Origin: Strigamia acuminata
Taxonomy: Eukaryota; Arthropoda; Chilopoda; Geophilomorpha; Linotaeniidae
Assembly: GCA_949358305.1 (NCBI GenBank)
Contig: OX442315.1
Location: forward strand, 2,046,001 to 2,110,000
Direction: 5' to 3'
DNA: 64,000 bases
This document shows positions 39,894 through 49,971 of this stretch, piece after piece; within the stretch, counting starts at the first letter, position 1; every line of letters begins with the position of its first letter. The notes under the pieces are model-generated. The model was not told the DNA's origin. It searched no databases and saw only the letters and a program-made list of their open reading frames with translations. A program made the position numbers and the translations under genes.

Positions 39894-40717
39894 TACTGAA
39901 GGCGACTCTTAATTACACGGTAAGTTATGTAGAAATCAACGCACATCAAAAACAATTAAATTTTGGTCAAAATTATTCATATATAAAATTAAATTTTTTT
40001 TATGCAATGAAATAGTATTACACTAAAATTTCTTGAATTTCTTGATTAAACACAAACTGTTAATTTTAATTTAAATAAAATTGGTTGTAATTTCTATGGA
40101 GAAAAACAATAATTCTTTGTCATTAGTGATTCCTAAACTTGAATCATTTTATTTTAAAACCTTTATTGACACTTGTGTATCTACATTGTAACAATTTTAA
40201 ATAAAAATTTATACTTCAACCATTACAGAATTTACGTATGACAAAACAAACATGACAAAATTGTAATTTACATTGCCAAAGTTATACAGATTTTTCCTTG
40301 ATAATTATAAGGTGTATATTTTTTTGTTACACAACAAATGAACATTATTTTATCCTTTATGGAATTAATTTAGTTAGAATTATATTATTTAAAATATTAA
40401 ATATTTTAATTTTTTGGATCACTCGGAAACTAACGCTTGCTATTTTGGATGTTTGATCCATTTCCTGCTCTGAAAAATTGTGATGAACTACCAGCAAATG
40501 GTGGCATCACTCAAATAGTATTTTGATTTCCAACTAAGGTTTTAATATCAGTAAAACTTATATCAGCTAGCACTTCATCACCTAATTCCAGTTTTGACAA
40601 AAACACATTCTGTAGTTATTAAACTATCTGAACTGCGCCCCATATCCTTTTGAAATAAATGTTGCTGTTTCATTTGGAGCAATCCCAATCAAATATTTCA
40701 GAGCAAATGCTCATTTA
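39894..40717. other. AT-rich intergenic DNA
   Basis: No gene seen. The last part (about 40430-40710) is less AT-rich and may be an old transposon fragment into which the MITE at 40718 inserted. Confidence 0.4.
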
Positions 40718-41808
40718 TACAGGATGAACAAAAAGTCTGTATCTTTACTTAATATTTCTGAAAGTGCTGACAATGCATCTAATCTGATGATGGCAAAGTA
40801 CTAAAGTTGGGTGGGGAAATCTTTTGATGACCCAAAATTTGACATTGAGTTGTTGCTTCAAGGTCATTGGGAAATTATCTCGGAAACCGTTAGAGATAGA
40901 CTGAAATTTCCAATTGTAAACTTGTAGACCATCATTTGTTTAGTCTAAAAATGACTAATGCTCAAATCTTTTGTACTAAAATTATTTAAGAAAATCGCAA
41001 TTTTCTAAAGTAAACACAAGTAAAAAAAAAATGCCCCAAATTGAAAAAGTGTCAAAAACGTGCTGATTAGACGTAAAATGATCCAAAAAATCGATTCCCC
41101 TGGTCGGAATTTGCATATCTAGCACCGTTGCAGAGATATGGGCAAAAAACTGAATTTTTTTATGACTTTCTTTTCAAAACTACTTTTTCAATTGTGATTT
41201 TCTTAAAATTTTTTAGTACAAAAGATTTGAGAATTAGTCATTTTTAGACTAAACAAATGTTGCTCTACAAGTTTACAATTGGAAATTTCTGTCTATCTCT
41301 AATGGTTTCCGAGATAATTTTAAGAAAATTGCCAATTTTCTTAAAATTTCTTAAAATTTCTTTTCAAAAATTCAGTTTTCTGCCCATATCTCTGCAACGG
41401 TGCTAGATATGCAAATTCCGACCAGGGGAATCAAGTTTTTGGATCATTTTACGTCTAATCAGCACGTTTTTGACACTTTTTCAATTTGGGGCATTTTTTC
41501 TTTGACTTGAGTTTACTTTAGAAAATTGTGATTTTCTTAAATAATTTTAGTACAAAAGATTTGAGCATTAGTCATTTTTAGACTAAACAAATGATGGTCT
41601 ACAAGTTTACAATTGGAAATTTCTGTCTATCTCTAACGGTTTTCGAGATAAATTCCCAATGACCTTGAAGGAACATCCCAAGGTCAAATTTTGGGTCACC
41701 AAAAGATTTCCCCACCCAACTTTAGTACTTTGCCAACATCAGATTAGATGCATTGTCAGCACTTTCAGAAATATTAAGTAAAGATACAGACTTTTTGTTC
41801 ACCCTGTA
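40718..41808. mobile_element. 1.09-kb palindromic MITE with TA duplication
   Basis: The two halves are inverted copies of each other: the left arm begins TACAGGATGAACAAAAAGTC and the right arm ends with its near complement, GACTTTTTGTTCACCCTGTA. The inverted repeat extends almost to the centre near 41260 (for example GATATGCAAATTCCGACCAG at about 41405 and its complement near 41115). There is no coding capacity. Ends of CAGG(G/A)TG next to TA suggest a Tc1/mariner-type non-autonomous element. The transcript could form a ~500-bp hairpin. Confidence 0.88.
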
Positions 41809-41890
41809 TTACCATGTAATTCTGAAAACAAGATGGTAAACCAAGATGGGCGCCGAGTACCCCGACAAGTCAGGGAGTAGTTATCATCTT

Positions 41891-42475
41891 TCAATCTGAA
41901 TCTTCTGTTTTATTCGAGACCAATGGAAACGAGATGACATTTTTACCCCATCCACCTTTCGGTTTTAAAATATTGAAATCAATTTTAAGTGTCTCTACAC
42001 ATACGAAATAGAAGTAGTCGTGAGTTTCTACATATTCGGCATTTTGTATTGCCAGTTCTCTCGCAGCCGAATCCAGAATGTAGTCAATATCATCTGTGAA
42101 CATTACGTACGGCCCGGCCCGGTACCAAAAATTATCATGCGACGACTTCACGGAATGCCGATATTTCAATTGCATCATAATGCTTAATTTGCATGAATTC
42201 ATGTAGGCTATAAATTTCGCTGCCAACGCTCGGATATTTGGAGCAGCATCTTTCATCACGTCTTCTATTTCACAAATCCTTTCGTCGAAATTGACAATGT
42301 ACTCGACCTGATATTGACCATCAAAGATACATTTATGAAGATAATACGGAGCAGGGATAATCTTCTCAAAATCTTTATATTCGCCCACGTTCAACTTGAA
42401 ATCCGTAGATAAATCTTCATTTTGTCTTTTTTCTTTTAAAACCTCAACGCATTTCTTGACTTTGTCTCTATTCAT
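41891..42475 (-). CDS. PolB-type element protein, truncated copy 1 (194 aa)
   Basis: The frame starts MNRDKVKKC and matches the first ~190 residues of the 509-aa copy at 44830-46359, with a small internal deletion and scattered substitutions. It then stops soon after the block around 'KPKGGWGKNVISFPL'. It lacks the later modules and zinc fingers, so it is a truncated paralogue. The 5' flank (about 42476-42690) is shared by all copies of the family and probably includes the promoter. Confidence 0.65.
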   Translation of the reverse strand: MNRDKVKKCVEVLKEKRQNEDLSTDFKLNVGEYKDFEKIIPAPYYLHKCIFDGQYQVEYIVNFDERICEIEDVMKDAAPNIRALAAKFIAYMNSCKLSIMMQLKYRHSVKSSHDNFWYRAGPYVMFTDDIDYILDSAARELAIQNAEYVETHDYFYFVCVETLKIDFNILKPKGGWGKNVISFPLVSNKTEDSD

Positions 42476-42689
42476 TCTAAGCTGAGAATGAATCTAAATT
42501 AGTTCCTCTCTTTTAAAGACAAAAATAAAATAAAATAAAACAAAAAAATAAACAAAAAGTAAAATAATAATAATAATATATTTGAATTTAAAATTAAATA
42601 AAATAAATTATTAATTGCTAGGCAGCAGAAAATGTTATATGTGATTAAATTAACCAATAGTCGTGCCTCGGGCCATTAAATTCCAGGAA

Positions 42690-43404
42690 TTCTCTACCAA
42701 CAATGCTCTTGAATTGGTTGTTACGTTTAATATTTCTTATCTGGCTGTAGCAATTGTTCCCGTACAGGAATAAATCAACGTGATGTTTCCTGTTTCTGTG
42801 TATGATCGCGTATCTTCCCACGCGATCGCCGACGCGAGATGACATTTTTGCCCCATCCACCTTTTGGTTTAAAAAAAGCGAAATCAATTTTAAGTGTCTG
42901 TACACATACGAAATAAAAGTAGTCGTGAGTTTCTTCATATTCGGCATTTTGTATTGCCAGTTCTCTCGCAGCCGAATCCAGAATGTGGTCAACATCATCT
43001 GTAAACATTACGTACGGCCCAGCCCGGTACCAAAAATTTGCATGCGACAACTTTTTGGAATGTCGATATTTCAATTGCATCATAATGCTTACTTTGCACG
43101 CATTCGTGTCGGCTATAACTTCCGCTGCCAATGCTCGGATTTTTGGAGCAACATCTTTCATCACGTCTTCTATTTCACAAATCCTTTCGTCGAAATTTAC
43201 AATGTACTCGCGACATTGACCATCAAAGGCACTTTTATGAAGATAATACGGAACAGGGATAATCTTGTCAAAATCTTTATATTCGCGGCATTTCCTCAAA
43301 AGTTGATCCAAACCCACGTTCAACTTGAAATCCGTAGATAAATCTTCATTTTGTCTTTTTTCTTTTAAAAACTCAACGCATTTCTTGACTTTGTCTCTAT
43401 TCAT
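42690..43404 (-). pseudogene. PolB-type element protein, deleted copy 2
   Basis: The first 185 codons (from ATG 43404) match the 509-aa copy closely. Sequence corresponding to a later part of that gene (the 'HRNRKHHVDLFLYG' region) then follows directly but in another frame, ending at 42775 in the main frame. An internal deletion removed about 100 codons, and the tail (about 42690-42775) still matches the zinc-finger region. It is non-functional as a full-length protein. Confidence 0.75.
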
Positions 43405-43530
43405 TCTAAGCTTAAAATGAATCTAAATTGGTTCCTCTCTTTTAAAGACAAAAATAAAATTAAAAAAAAAATAAACAAAAAGTAAAATAATAATAATAAT
43501 ATATTTGAATTTAAAATTAAATAAAATAAA

Positions 43531-44147
43531 TTAATTAATCGCTAGGCAGCAGAAAATGTTATATGTGATTAAATTAATTAACATTGATGATCTCAAATTG
43601 TTTGGAAGGTCGTTCCAGAGGGGGGGGGGTACATCGATAAGGGAACGTGTTACGCGTGTAAGTGGACTACCGGGTGGTAACTTCAAAACGATGGCGGCGA
43701 GGCAGGTGGGTATCGCCATCTGACTGGTAATGTGTGGCGATATTGTGGGTTGGATGGTCCACGTTACGGACAGCATCAGCGATTGCCGTGATGCCGTGAA
43801 GGCGGAGAAGGTTATCCAAACTCAGGAGGCCGAATTCATTACATACTGGAGTAATGTGATTATGGCCGGGATGGTTGAATAACGGCATTATACGCAGTTT
43901 CAAGCGGGACCTTGAATCTGCGAGCAGTGGAATTCCAATATTGGGAGGCGTAGGTGACAGTAGGGTGAATCTTCATTTTTATGTAAGTAATCATTTCGCT
44001 TGGGTATGGGGTCACTGCTCTTGAGGGTCGCCTAAAAATAATAGTCTTAGTCTTGTCTTGGTTGAGAGACATGTCATGGGCCGCGTACCAATCAGCAAGT
44101 GACGCTAGGTCCGGGGTGAACTCAGTTTGGGCGGGGAGGGGGGTCAT
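43531..44147 (-). pseudogene. LINE (non-LTR) reverse transcriptase relic
   Basis: Three overlapping minus-strand frames encode pieces of the C-terminal end of a non-LTR reverse transcriptase: 'DWYAAHDMSLNQDKTKTIIF' (about 44094-44034), a middle block with 'HPTVTYASQYWN', and the terminal 'PPPLWNDLPNNLRSS' near the end. Frame changes between them show decay. It interrupts the conserved 5' flank of copy 2 of the PolB-type family. Confidence 0.75.
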
Positions 44148-44159
44148 GGCCAGTGATAA

Positions 44160-44829
44160 TGGACCGGGTCAAGAAATTATCATCAACATAAGACCTAATC
44201 TGGGACATCAATGGGATTAGGTGGTGAAGAAACTGACTTTATTCCACATATATAATTGCACATAAAATTTACTATTCCTATGCAGAGTCACAGAATTATC
44301 ATACACAACACAATGATACAAAATACTTCCATTTCTGATGAATTTTATTAAATTCTACTATCGCTAGTACTCCAAAATAACAATATATACGGATACTTGC
44401 ATTGTTTATGAAGTAATTAATTTTTTTCGTAATAAAAATGATACTTTTTTTGCAATGATTGGCATTTGAATATTCATAAATAACTTTTGCATGTAGAATT
44501 AAAATATTAAAATTATTAAAGAAAAAAATAAAAGAATGAAACACAAAAGAGAGAGCATGTAATTAAAAACAATTTCAAAATCGTCCTCTAATTTGCACAT
44601 TTAAACTCAAAATTTCAATTTTTTTGTGATTAGATTAAACAAATCCTTAACACTGAGATTCTTATTTACCAATGAGTCAAATTAAATTTACTTTAAATAA
44701 AAAAATTTATTTTTTTGAAAAATAAAATCAATTGTTAATTAAGCATCTCAAAACAAACAAAAAGAACCCCATCGTTAGATGAAAACGAATAAACCTAATA
44801 GTTTACCTTTAAAATAGGTTTTTAGGTTA
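44160..44829. other. AT-rich DNA, no gene seen
   Basis: AT-rich sequence between the LINE relic and the 3' end of the 509-aa gene. Small frames here have no recognisable features. No continuation of the PolB polymerase domain is found downstream of the 509-aa gene. Confidence 0.4.
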
Positions 44830-46359
44830 TTAAATTTTCCTGCAGTATCGTTTATGATTAACGAGCACTTTGGCGCTGGAATACCCGTTCATACAGTTCA
44901 TGCAATAATACCTCTTGTGGCCATCACCGACGCTCATGAGTCGTGAGAAATCCTTGATCCACATGTAATGATTTTGTTTCTTTAGTAGATTAATAGTGGT
45001 AAGACGATTCGTCAGAATATCCACTTTTATCGGAACAATCCGTGACGTGGGCAGCAACTCGAATACATTAATGTTCAAACTTACATTTCGTCTTTCGAAC
45101 GTAATCACTTCTTTTGGCCCCACAGGAAAAACTAGCCCTTCGAGATTGAGTTTGTCCATAAATTGTACGTAATAACCCACTCTGCTAACATTGTCGGGCG
45201 CCGGATATAAGGCAGCCAATATGGACCACAAAAAACTTTTTTGATCCGAGTTCTGCACATTTATGACGGCCTTTTTTCTCCGCAGACGTTCATCCAGTTC
45301 CTGATATGACGATTCTTCGGGAACGGGGTGAAAAATCGTCATGTGTTTGTCTCTACCATCAATGCTCTTGAATTGGTTGTTACAGTAGTGACACGGAAAA
45401 TATCCCAGCAATCGTTTCATATTTCTTATCTGGCCGTAGCAATTGCTCCCGTACAGGAATAAATCGACGTGATGTTTCCTGTTTCTGTGTACGGTCTCGT
45501 ATCTTTCCACGCGATTGCTGACGCAAAAATAAATAGTTACTTCGATATCGGGATTCTGCAACTGGAATTTTTCTACGTTTCTGTAAGACAACGGAAAATC
45601 TAAGCCTTGCATGTTCAATTCGTTCTCATACTTCAAGTAATTAGGTATGTGTTCGGCATGAATGGCTACAGGATGTATAGATGCAAGAATGGCCCAAACA
45701 AAAGACTTTCGCAAATTCATTTTAAAGGTCAACACCGCTTTCTTATTGCGAATCACGGCCGGTAAATCATTATTTGAGCCCAAGGGAAACGAGATGACAT
45801 TTTTACACCATCCACCTTTCGGTTTTAAAATATTGAAATCAATTTTAAGTGTCTGTACACATACGAAATAAAAGTAGTCGTGAGTTTCTTCATATTCGGC
45901 ATTTTGTATTGCCAGTTCTCTCGCAGTCGAATCCAGAATGTGGTCAACATCATCTGTGAACATTACGTACGGCCCGGCCCGGTACCAAAAATTATCATGC
46001 GACAACTTCACGGAATGCCGATATTTCAATTGCATCATTATGCTTACTTTGCACGCATTCGTGTCGGCTATAACTTCCGCTGCCAATGCTCGGATTTTTG
46101 GAGCAGCATCTTTCATCACGTCTTCTATTTCACAAATCCTTTCGTCGAAATTGACAATGTACTCGCGACATTGACCATCAAAGGCACTTTTATGAAGATA
46201 ATACGGAACAGGGATAATCTTGTCAAAATCTTTATATTCGCGGCATTTCCTCAAAAGTTGATCCAAACCCACGTTCAACTTGAAATCCGTAGATAAATCT
46301 TCATTTTGTCTTTTTTCTTTTAAAAACTCAACACATTTCTTGACCTTGTCTCTATTCAT
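44830..46359 (-). CDS. PolB-type mobile-element zinc-finger protein, 509 aa
   Basis: The ATG at 46359 opens 509 codons. Two homologous modules follow a unique N-terminal ~200 residues: module 1 (about 218-345) starts 'KSFVWAILASIHPV' and ends in a C2H2 finger (C323, C326, H339, H344). Module 2 (about 374-506) starts 'KSFLWSILAALYPA' and ends in a finger with C486, C489, H502, C506. This module type is the N-terminal part of PolB-like ORFs common in arthropod transposon and virus-like elements. Exonuclease and polymerase domains are absent here and no continuation is seen downstream, so the protein is either truncated or a separate DNA-binding product. Three relatives lie nearby (41891, 42690 and 53041). 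The frame is intact. Confidence 0.75.
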   Translation of the reverse strand: MNRDKVKKCVEFLKEKRQNEDLSTDFKLNVGLDQLLRKCREYKDFDKIIPVPYYLHKSAFDGQCREYIVNFDERICEIEDVMKDAAPKIRALAAEVIADTNACKVSIMMQLKYRHSVKLSHDNFWYRAGPYVMFTDDVDHILDSTARELAIQNAEYEETHDYFYFVCVQTLKIDFNILKPKGGWCKNVISFPLGSNNDLPAVIRNKKAVLTFKMNLRKSFVWAILASIHPVAIHAEHIPNYLKYENELNMQGLDFPLSYRNVEKFQLQNPDIEVTIYFCVSNRVERYETVHRNRKHHVDLFLYGSNCYGQIRNMKRLLGYFPCHYCNNQFKSIDGRDKHMTIFHPVPEESSYQELDERLRRKKAVINVQNSDQKSFLWSILAALYPAPDNVSRVGYYVQFMDKLNLEGLVFPVGPKEVITFERRNVSLNINVFELLPTSRIVPIKVDILTNRLTTINLLKKQNHYMWIKDFSRLMSVGDGHKRYYCMNCMNGYSSAKVLVNHKRYCRKI

Positions 46360-46649
46360 TCTAAGCTGAGAATGAATCTAATTTGGTTCTTCTCGTTAAA
46401 AGACAAAAAAAAAATAAAATAAAATAAAAAAATAAACAAAAAGTAAAATAATAATATATTTGAATTTAGAATTAAATAAAATAAATTAATTAATCGCTAC
46501 GCAACAAGACGTGATTAAATTAACCAATAGTCGTGCCTCGGGCCATTAAATTCCAGGAATTCTCTTCGTCAACGTTAGTGTTTGTTCCACTTCTGACTTT
46601 ATAAATAAAATAATCAATTTTGAATTTGTAACAAAATGTTTTGCAAACA
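46360..46649 (-). repeat. Shared 5' flank of the PolB-type family
   Basis: A block of about 200 bp upstream of the 509-aa gene, containing an A/T-rich stretch and the motif TAACCAATAGTCGTGCCTCG. It recurs upstream of copy 1 (42476-42690), in part upstream of copy 2 (43405-43575) and at the relic near 53180-53395. It marks the ends of one repeated unit. Confidence 0.7.
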
Positions 46650-47060
46650 AAACTAGAACCACTGAATTCAATGTTCAAAATAACCAAAACGACTGAACTC
46701 AATTGTCTAAATTGACAAAAACGACTGAATTCAACGTCTTAAATGACCAAAACGACTGAATTCAATGTCTCAAATGATCAAAACGACTGAATTCGACGTT
46801 TCAAATGACCAAAACGACTGAAATAAATCTCTAAATTAACAAAAACGAGTAAGATAAATGTCTGAATTGGTCTAAATTAACCAAAATGACTAAAATAAAT
46901 GTCTAGATTAACAAAAATGAGTAAGATAAATGTCCTTATTGATCTAAATTAACCAAAATGAGTAAAATAGATCTCTGAATTGGTCTAAATTAACCAAAAT
47001 GAGTAAAATAGATCTCTGAATTGGTCTAAATTAACCAAAACGACTAGAATAAACGTCAAA
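46650..47060. repeat. Degenerate ~31-bp minisatellite, locus 2
   Basis: About thirteen copies related to those at 36283-36740, with units such as AAATGACCAAAACGACTGAA and TGGTCTAAATTAACCAAAAT. It lies directly beyond the shared flank of the PolB-type family, so the minisatellite may be part of the same mobile unit. Confidence 0.8.
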
Positions 47061-47397
47061 ATTGGTAAAGACGAAAAATAAATTCAAAATTTTACTGCTT
47101 GAAACAGTGGGCACTGACCGTGAACTGACCATGCAAAAGGTTCGGTGTGATCGATGATATTCTTCACCATTACAACAGTGGGGGTTGGAATAAATCTAAA
47201 TATATCTTAAAATATCTATTCATTTTTTTTCAGATAAAGAACATGTTTTCAAGCAAAATAACCGAAAAGTTTAGAACATACAGTATACTTAACACCAAAC
47301 GAGAATTAAACCTCTCCCAAAAAACTATTTAACACCAAGCGAAAATTAGACCACCAATTAAACTTTGAGCTGCACTTGACCGTTTTATAAATAAAAG

Positions 47398-47663
47398 CAA
47401 TTCCTTCTTTTATTCGTTCTTTAATTACATCAACATGATTAGAATAAATATTGGCGTCACCCCGAGTGTGAATAAAGTCATCCTGCATCAAATTCGTCAC
47501 GTGGACGAGCATATATAGGTGAGGAGGAAGCAACAGGCGATGTTGAAATGGGCACCGAGATCCATGTTGGCCGATCTTTGGTACAACTGTCACGTTAATT
47601 CGCTCCCGGAAACGTAAAATTGAGCCAAAACATGGCAAGACGGAAGCGCCATCTTTGAAATGT
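47398..47663 (-). pseudogene. TYMS: Thymidylate synthase pseudogene fragment
   Basis: Minus-strand sequence carries the heart of thymidylate synthase: the catalytic-cysteine block 'LPSCHVLAQFYV', then 'QLYQRSANMDLGAHFNIA', then 'DDFIHTRGDANIYSNHVD'. The gene is dead: a TGA at 47590-47592 replaces the Cys codon normally found before 'QLYQRS', and an extra two bases near 47511-47518 shift the frame. A splice-acceptor-like tract (TTTGTTTTAG) precedes the fragment at 47664, so it may be one exon of a larger gene. Nimaviruses and the host both encode this enzyme, so its origin is open. Confidence 0.85.
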
Positions 47664-48195
47664 CTAAAACAAATAGAAATAAAATCAAATTAATCGATTG
47701 GAACTTATCGTCTGTGTAATAATTGAGAGCATTTTTTTAGTGAAATCAAAGCATGACAATCCAGCAGTTGATACTGGAAGCCATAATGGCTACGGTTGTT
47801 TACATCAGACAGTTCTGTTATTAGCCGATATTATGAGAAAAAATAAACAAAGAAAAATTTACCAAACTTACAAAAAACACGAAATGTTTATTTTTGTTTA
47901 TTATTTGTGTCTTTTTAGTAGAATGTGATGATTTTTTTTGTTGTTTAGTTTTCTCAGAATTTTAGCCAAGCACAAAGCGGCATTTTGTAAACAAATAGAC
48001 GCCATTACTACTCTAGAATATCTGCTGGACCTGCAATACGCAATACTGTAGTGTCATCTTCTGTGTATATTTAGCATTATTCGTTTCCATGTGTGAACTC
48101 TGAGTGAACTGAGTGAGGGAAAAAAAGAATATTGAGACAAGCCACTCGCGAGCTGGGAGGTCGTGGTAATAAGAGAATAAATAGAGAATAAACAG
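47664..48195. other. Intergenic, no gene seen
   Basis: AT-rich DNA with no convincing frame. It includes the possible intron upstream of the thymidylate synthase fragment. Confidence 0.35.
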
Positions 48196-49047
48196 AGGAG
48201 ACCGGTCGCCAACTCGAAGATGGTTATGATGCAATGGAAGTGATCGAAAAAAAGGAAGATTATCCGCTAAGTATCAAATTCGGAAGGCCGAAATTAATCA
48301 GGAACACTCGCTTACATGTTCCATTCGTAAGAAATTATTAAATTGGATTATTAGAAATTTATTATAATTTAAGTAATTTTTCTTCAACAGCTTTGACGCT
48401 ATTGTGTCGCAACTGAGCCCAAGTTGTTCCTAATGAATGTCGTGAGTTTTACATTAAATCTCATAAAGATTTTAATATGTTTTGTAGATTATGATGATTT
48501 TTTTGTTTTGTTTCAGTTTTCAAAATAAATTAAATTATAAAATCAAATCAAATAAATTTAATTTAATTTACTCAAATTTAATTTAATCAGCTGTCAAATG
48601 AAAACATGTTAAAAGTAAAGTGTTAAAAATCGAATTTTTAATTTAAATTAATTTAATAATTAATTCGGATTGATTTAATGGTGGATTTAATGTAAAAATT
48701 TTCATATTCGTCTGTTTCACCGGTAAAATATTCGATTTTTACTATTTTTCACGACTCGGCAGTGTCTAACGACCAACCCCGAGTATACGAATTTAATCGA
48801 GACAAATTCATCGCCAATTTTCTAAGTCTGAGATCAAGTCTGCAAGAATGTTTTTCTCCTTAAATGAGATAGCTAGTGTAAAATAACGAAATGTATTGAC
48901 TTAACTCAACCAATTAATATCCAATTTTATTCTTTCAGACCCGAAACTCATCATAGCACCTTCGAGCTTAATTCTGACCCGAACGAGCTAGTCTATCTGA
49001 TCACGGACCAGAGTATCGATCAGATAAGTGAACCGAATTTCAATTAA
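48196..49047 (+). other. Exon-like segments of an unknown gene
   Basis: Three segments look exon-like. 48196-48326 is open, preceded by CAG and followed by GTAAGA, and encodes a charged peptide including 'EDGYDAMEVIEKKEDYPL'. About 48757-48847 includes 'PRVYEFNRDKFIANFLSL'. 48939-49047 follows TTCTTTCAG and ends in a stop after 'DPNELVYLITDQSIDQISEP'. I could not join them in one frame: the CAG near 48391 leads to an early stop. They may be parts of a decayed host gene, or chance. Confidence 0.25.
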
Positions 49048-49318
49048 TGTGAACAATAATATTAAAAACATCTACTTTTTAATTTCCAGGGCTAACTTTC
49101 AGATAGTTCTCAACAGTTGACACGTGCAACTGACTGATCTAATTTGTGTTCTACATTAATTTAATTATTTATGTATTTTATTTAATATGAGGTAAATTGG
49201 TTTCATTTTTAAGAAATGTGTGGTTTATCTTAACTTTATTTCAATATTTACAAACGTAATGTTTTGTAAATGATAAAAAATAAATCTATTTATGAAAAGT
49301 TGATTTTTATAATTAATA

Positions 49319-49716
49319 GAGAGTTTGCGTGAATTTATTTTTTATGTTTTAAAATTATCCTTACGTTAAACACGTGATCACCGAAACTGTAGTTGGCTCT
49401 TTGAAAAAACATTAGAGACAATTCTTGTAATTTACTGGTTTAAAACAATGAAGCACATTTATTATTGCAAATTAAAACCAAATGAAAGAGAAAACAATGA
49501 CATCGAAGCGATGAAATTAAAATGTCAGCGAATGAGTTTGCTGCTAATCTAAATTATAAGGCCGTGACGTAAATATTGGAAAAATACCGAATTGGCTGCC
49601 CTATATTTTATTTTAGTGTTAAAAACGATACACTAAAGGCTTTTTGCTTAACCATATGGTACTAAAATAGTGTATCGTGGGGCAAAATAAGGGAAAAATG
49701 CATTCTGCAAACTCTC
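49319..49716. mobile_element. 398-bp MITE with TA duplication
   Basis: The ends GAGAGTTTGC and GCAAACTCTC are perfect 10-bp inverted repeats flanked by TA on both sides (49317-49318 and 49717-49718). Inside, ACGATACACTA (49625-49635) and TAGTGTATCGT (49668-49678) form a perfect 11-bp hairpin. There is no coding capacity. The TA duplication suggests mobilisation by a Tc1/mariner-type transposase. Confidence 0.75.
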
Positions 49717-49971
49717 TATTTTACAATTAATTTCACAAGCATTTAAATGGTTAATTTTTAAAAAAATTAATTTTGTAAAGTTTATGTTCACAACACTTTG
49801 TAAAGTGTCCTTTACAACATTAAATTTAAAGATAAATAAATTTCATCTTTAACAAAATTTGTAAATTTAATTTACAACTAGTAAATATTAAATTTACAAT
49901 TAATTTACACAATACATTTAATCCAATTCAATCTACTTTTTCTTGCAGTGGTCAGGCTGAAAAATGGATAA

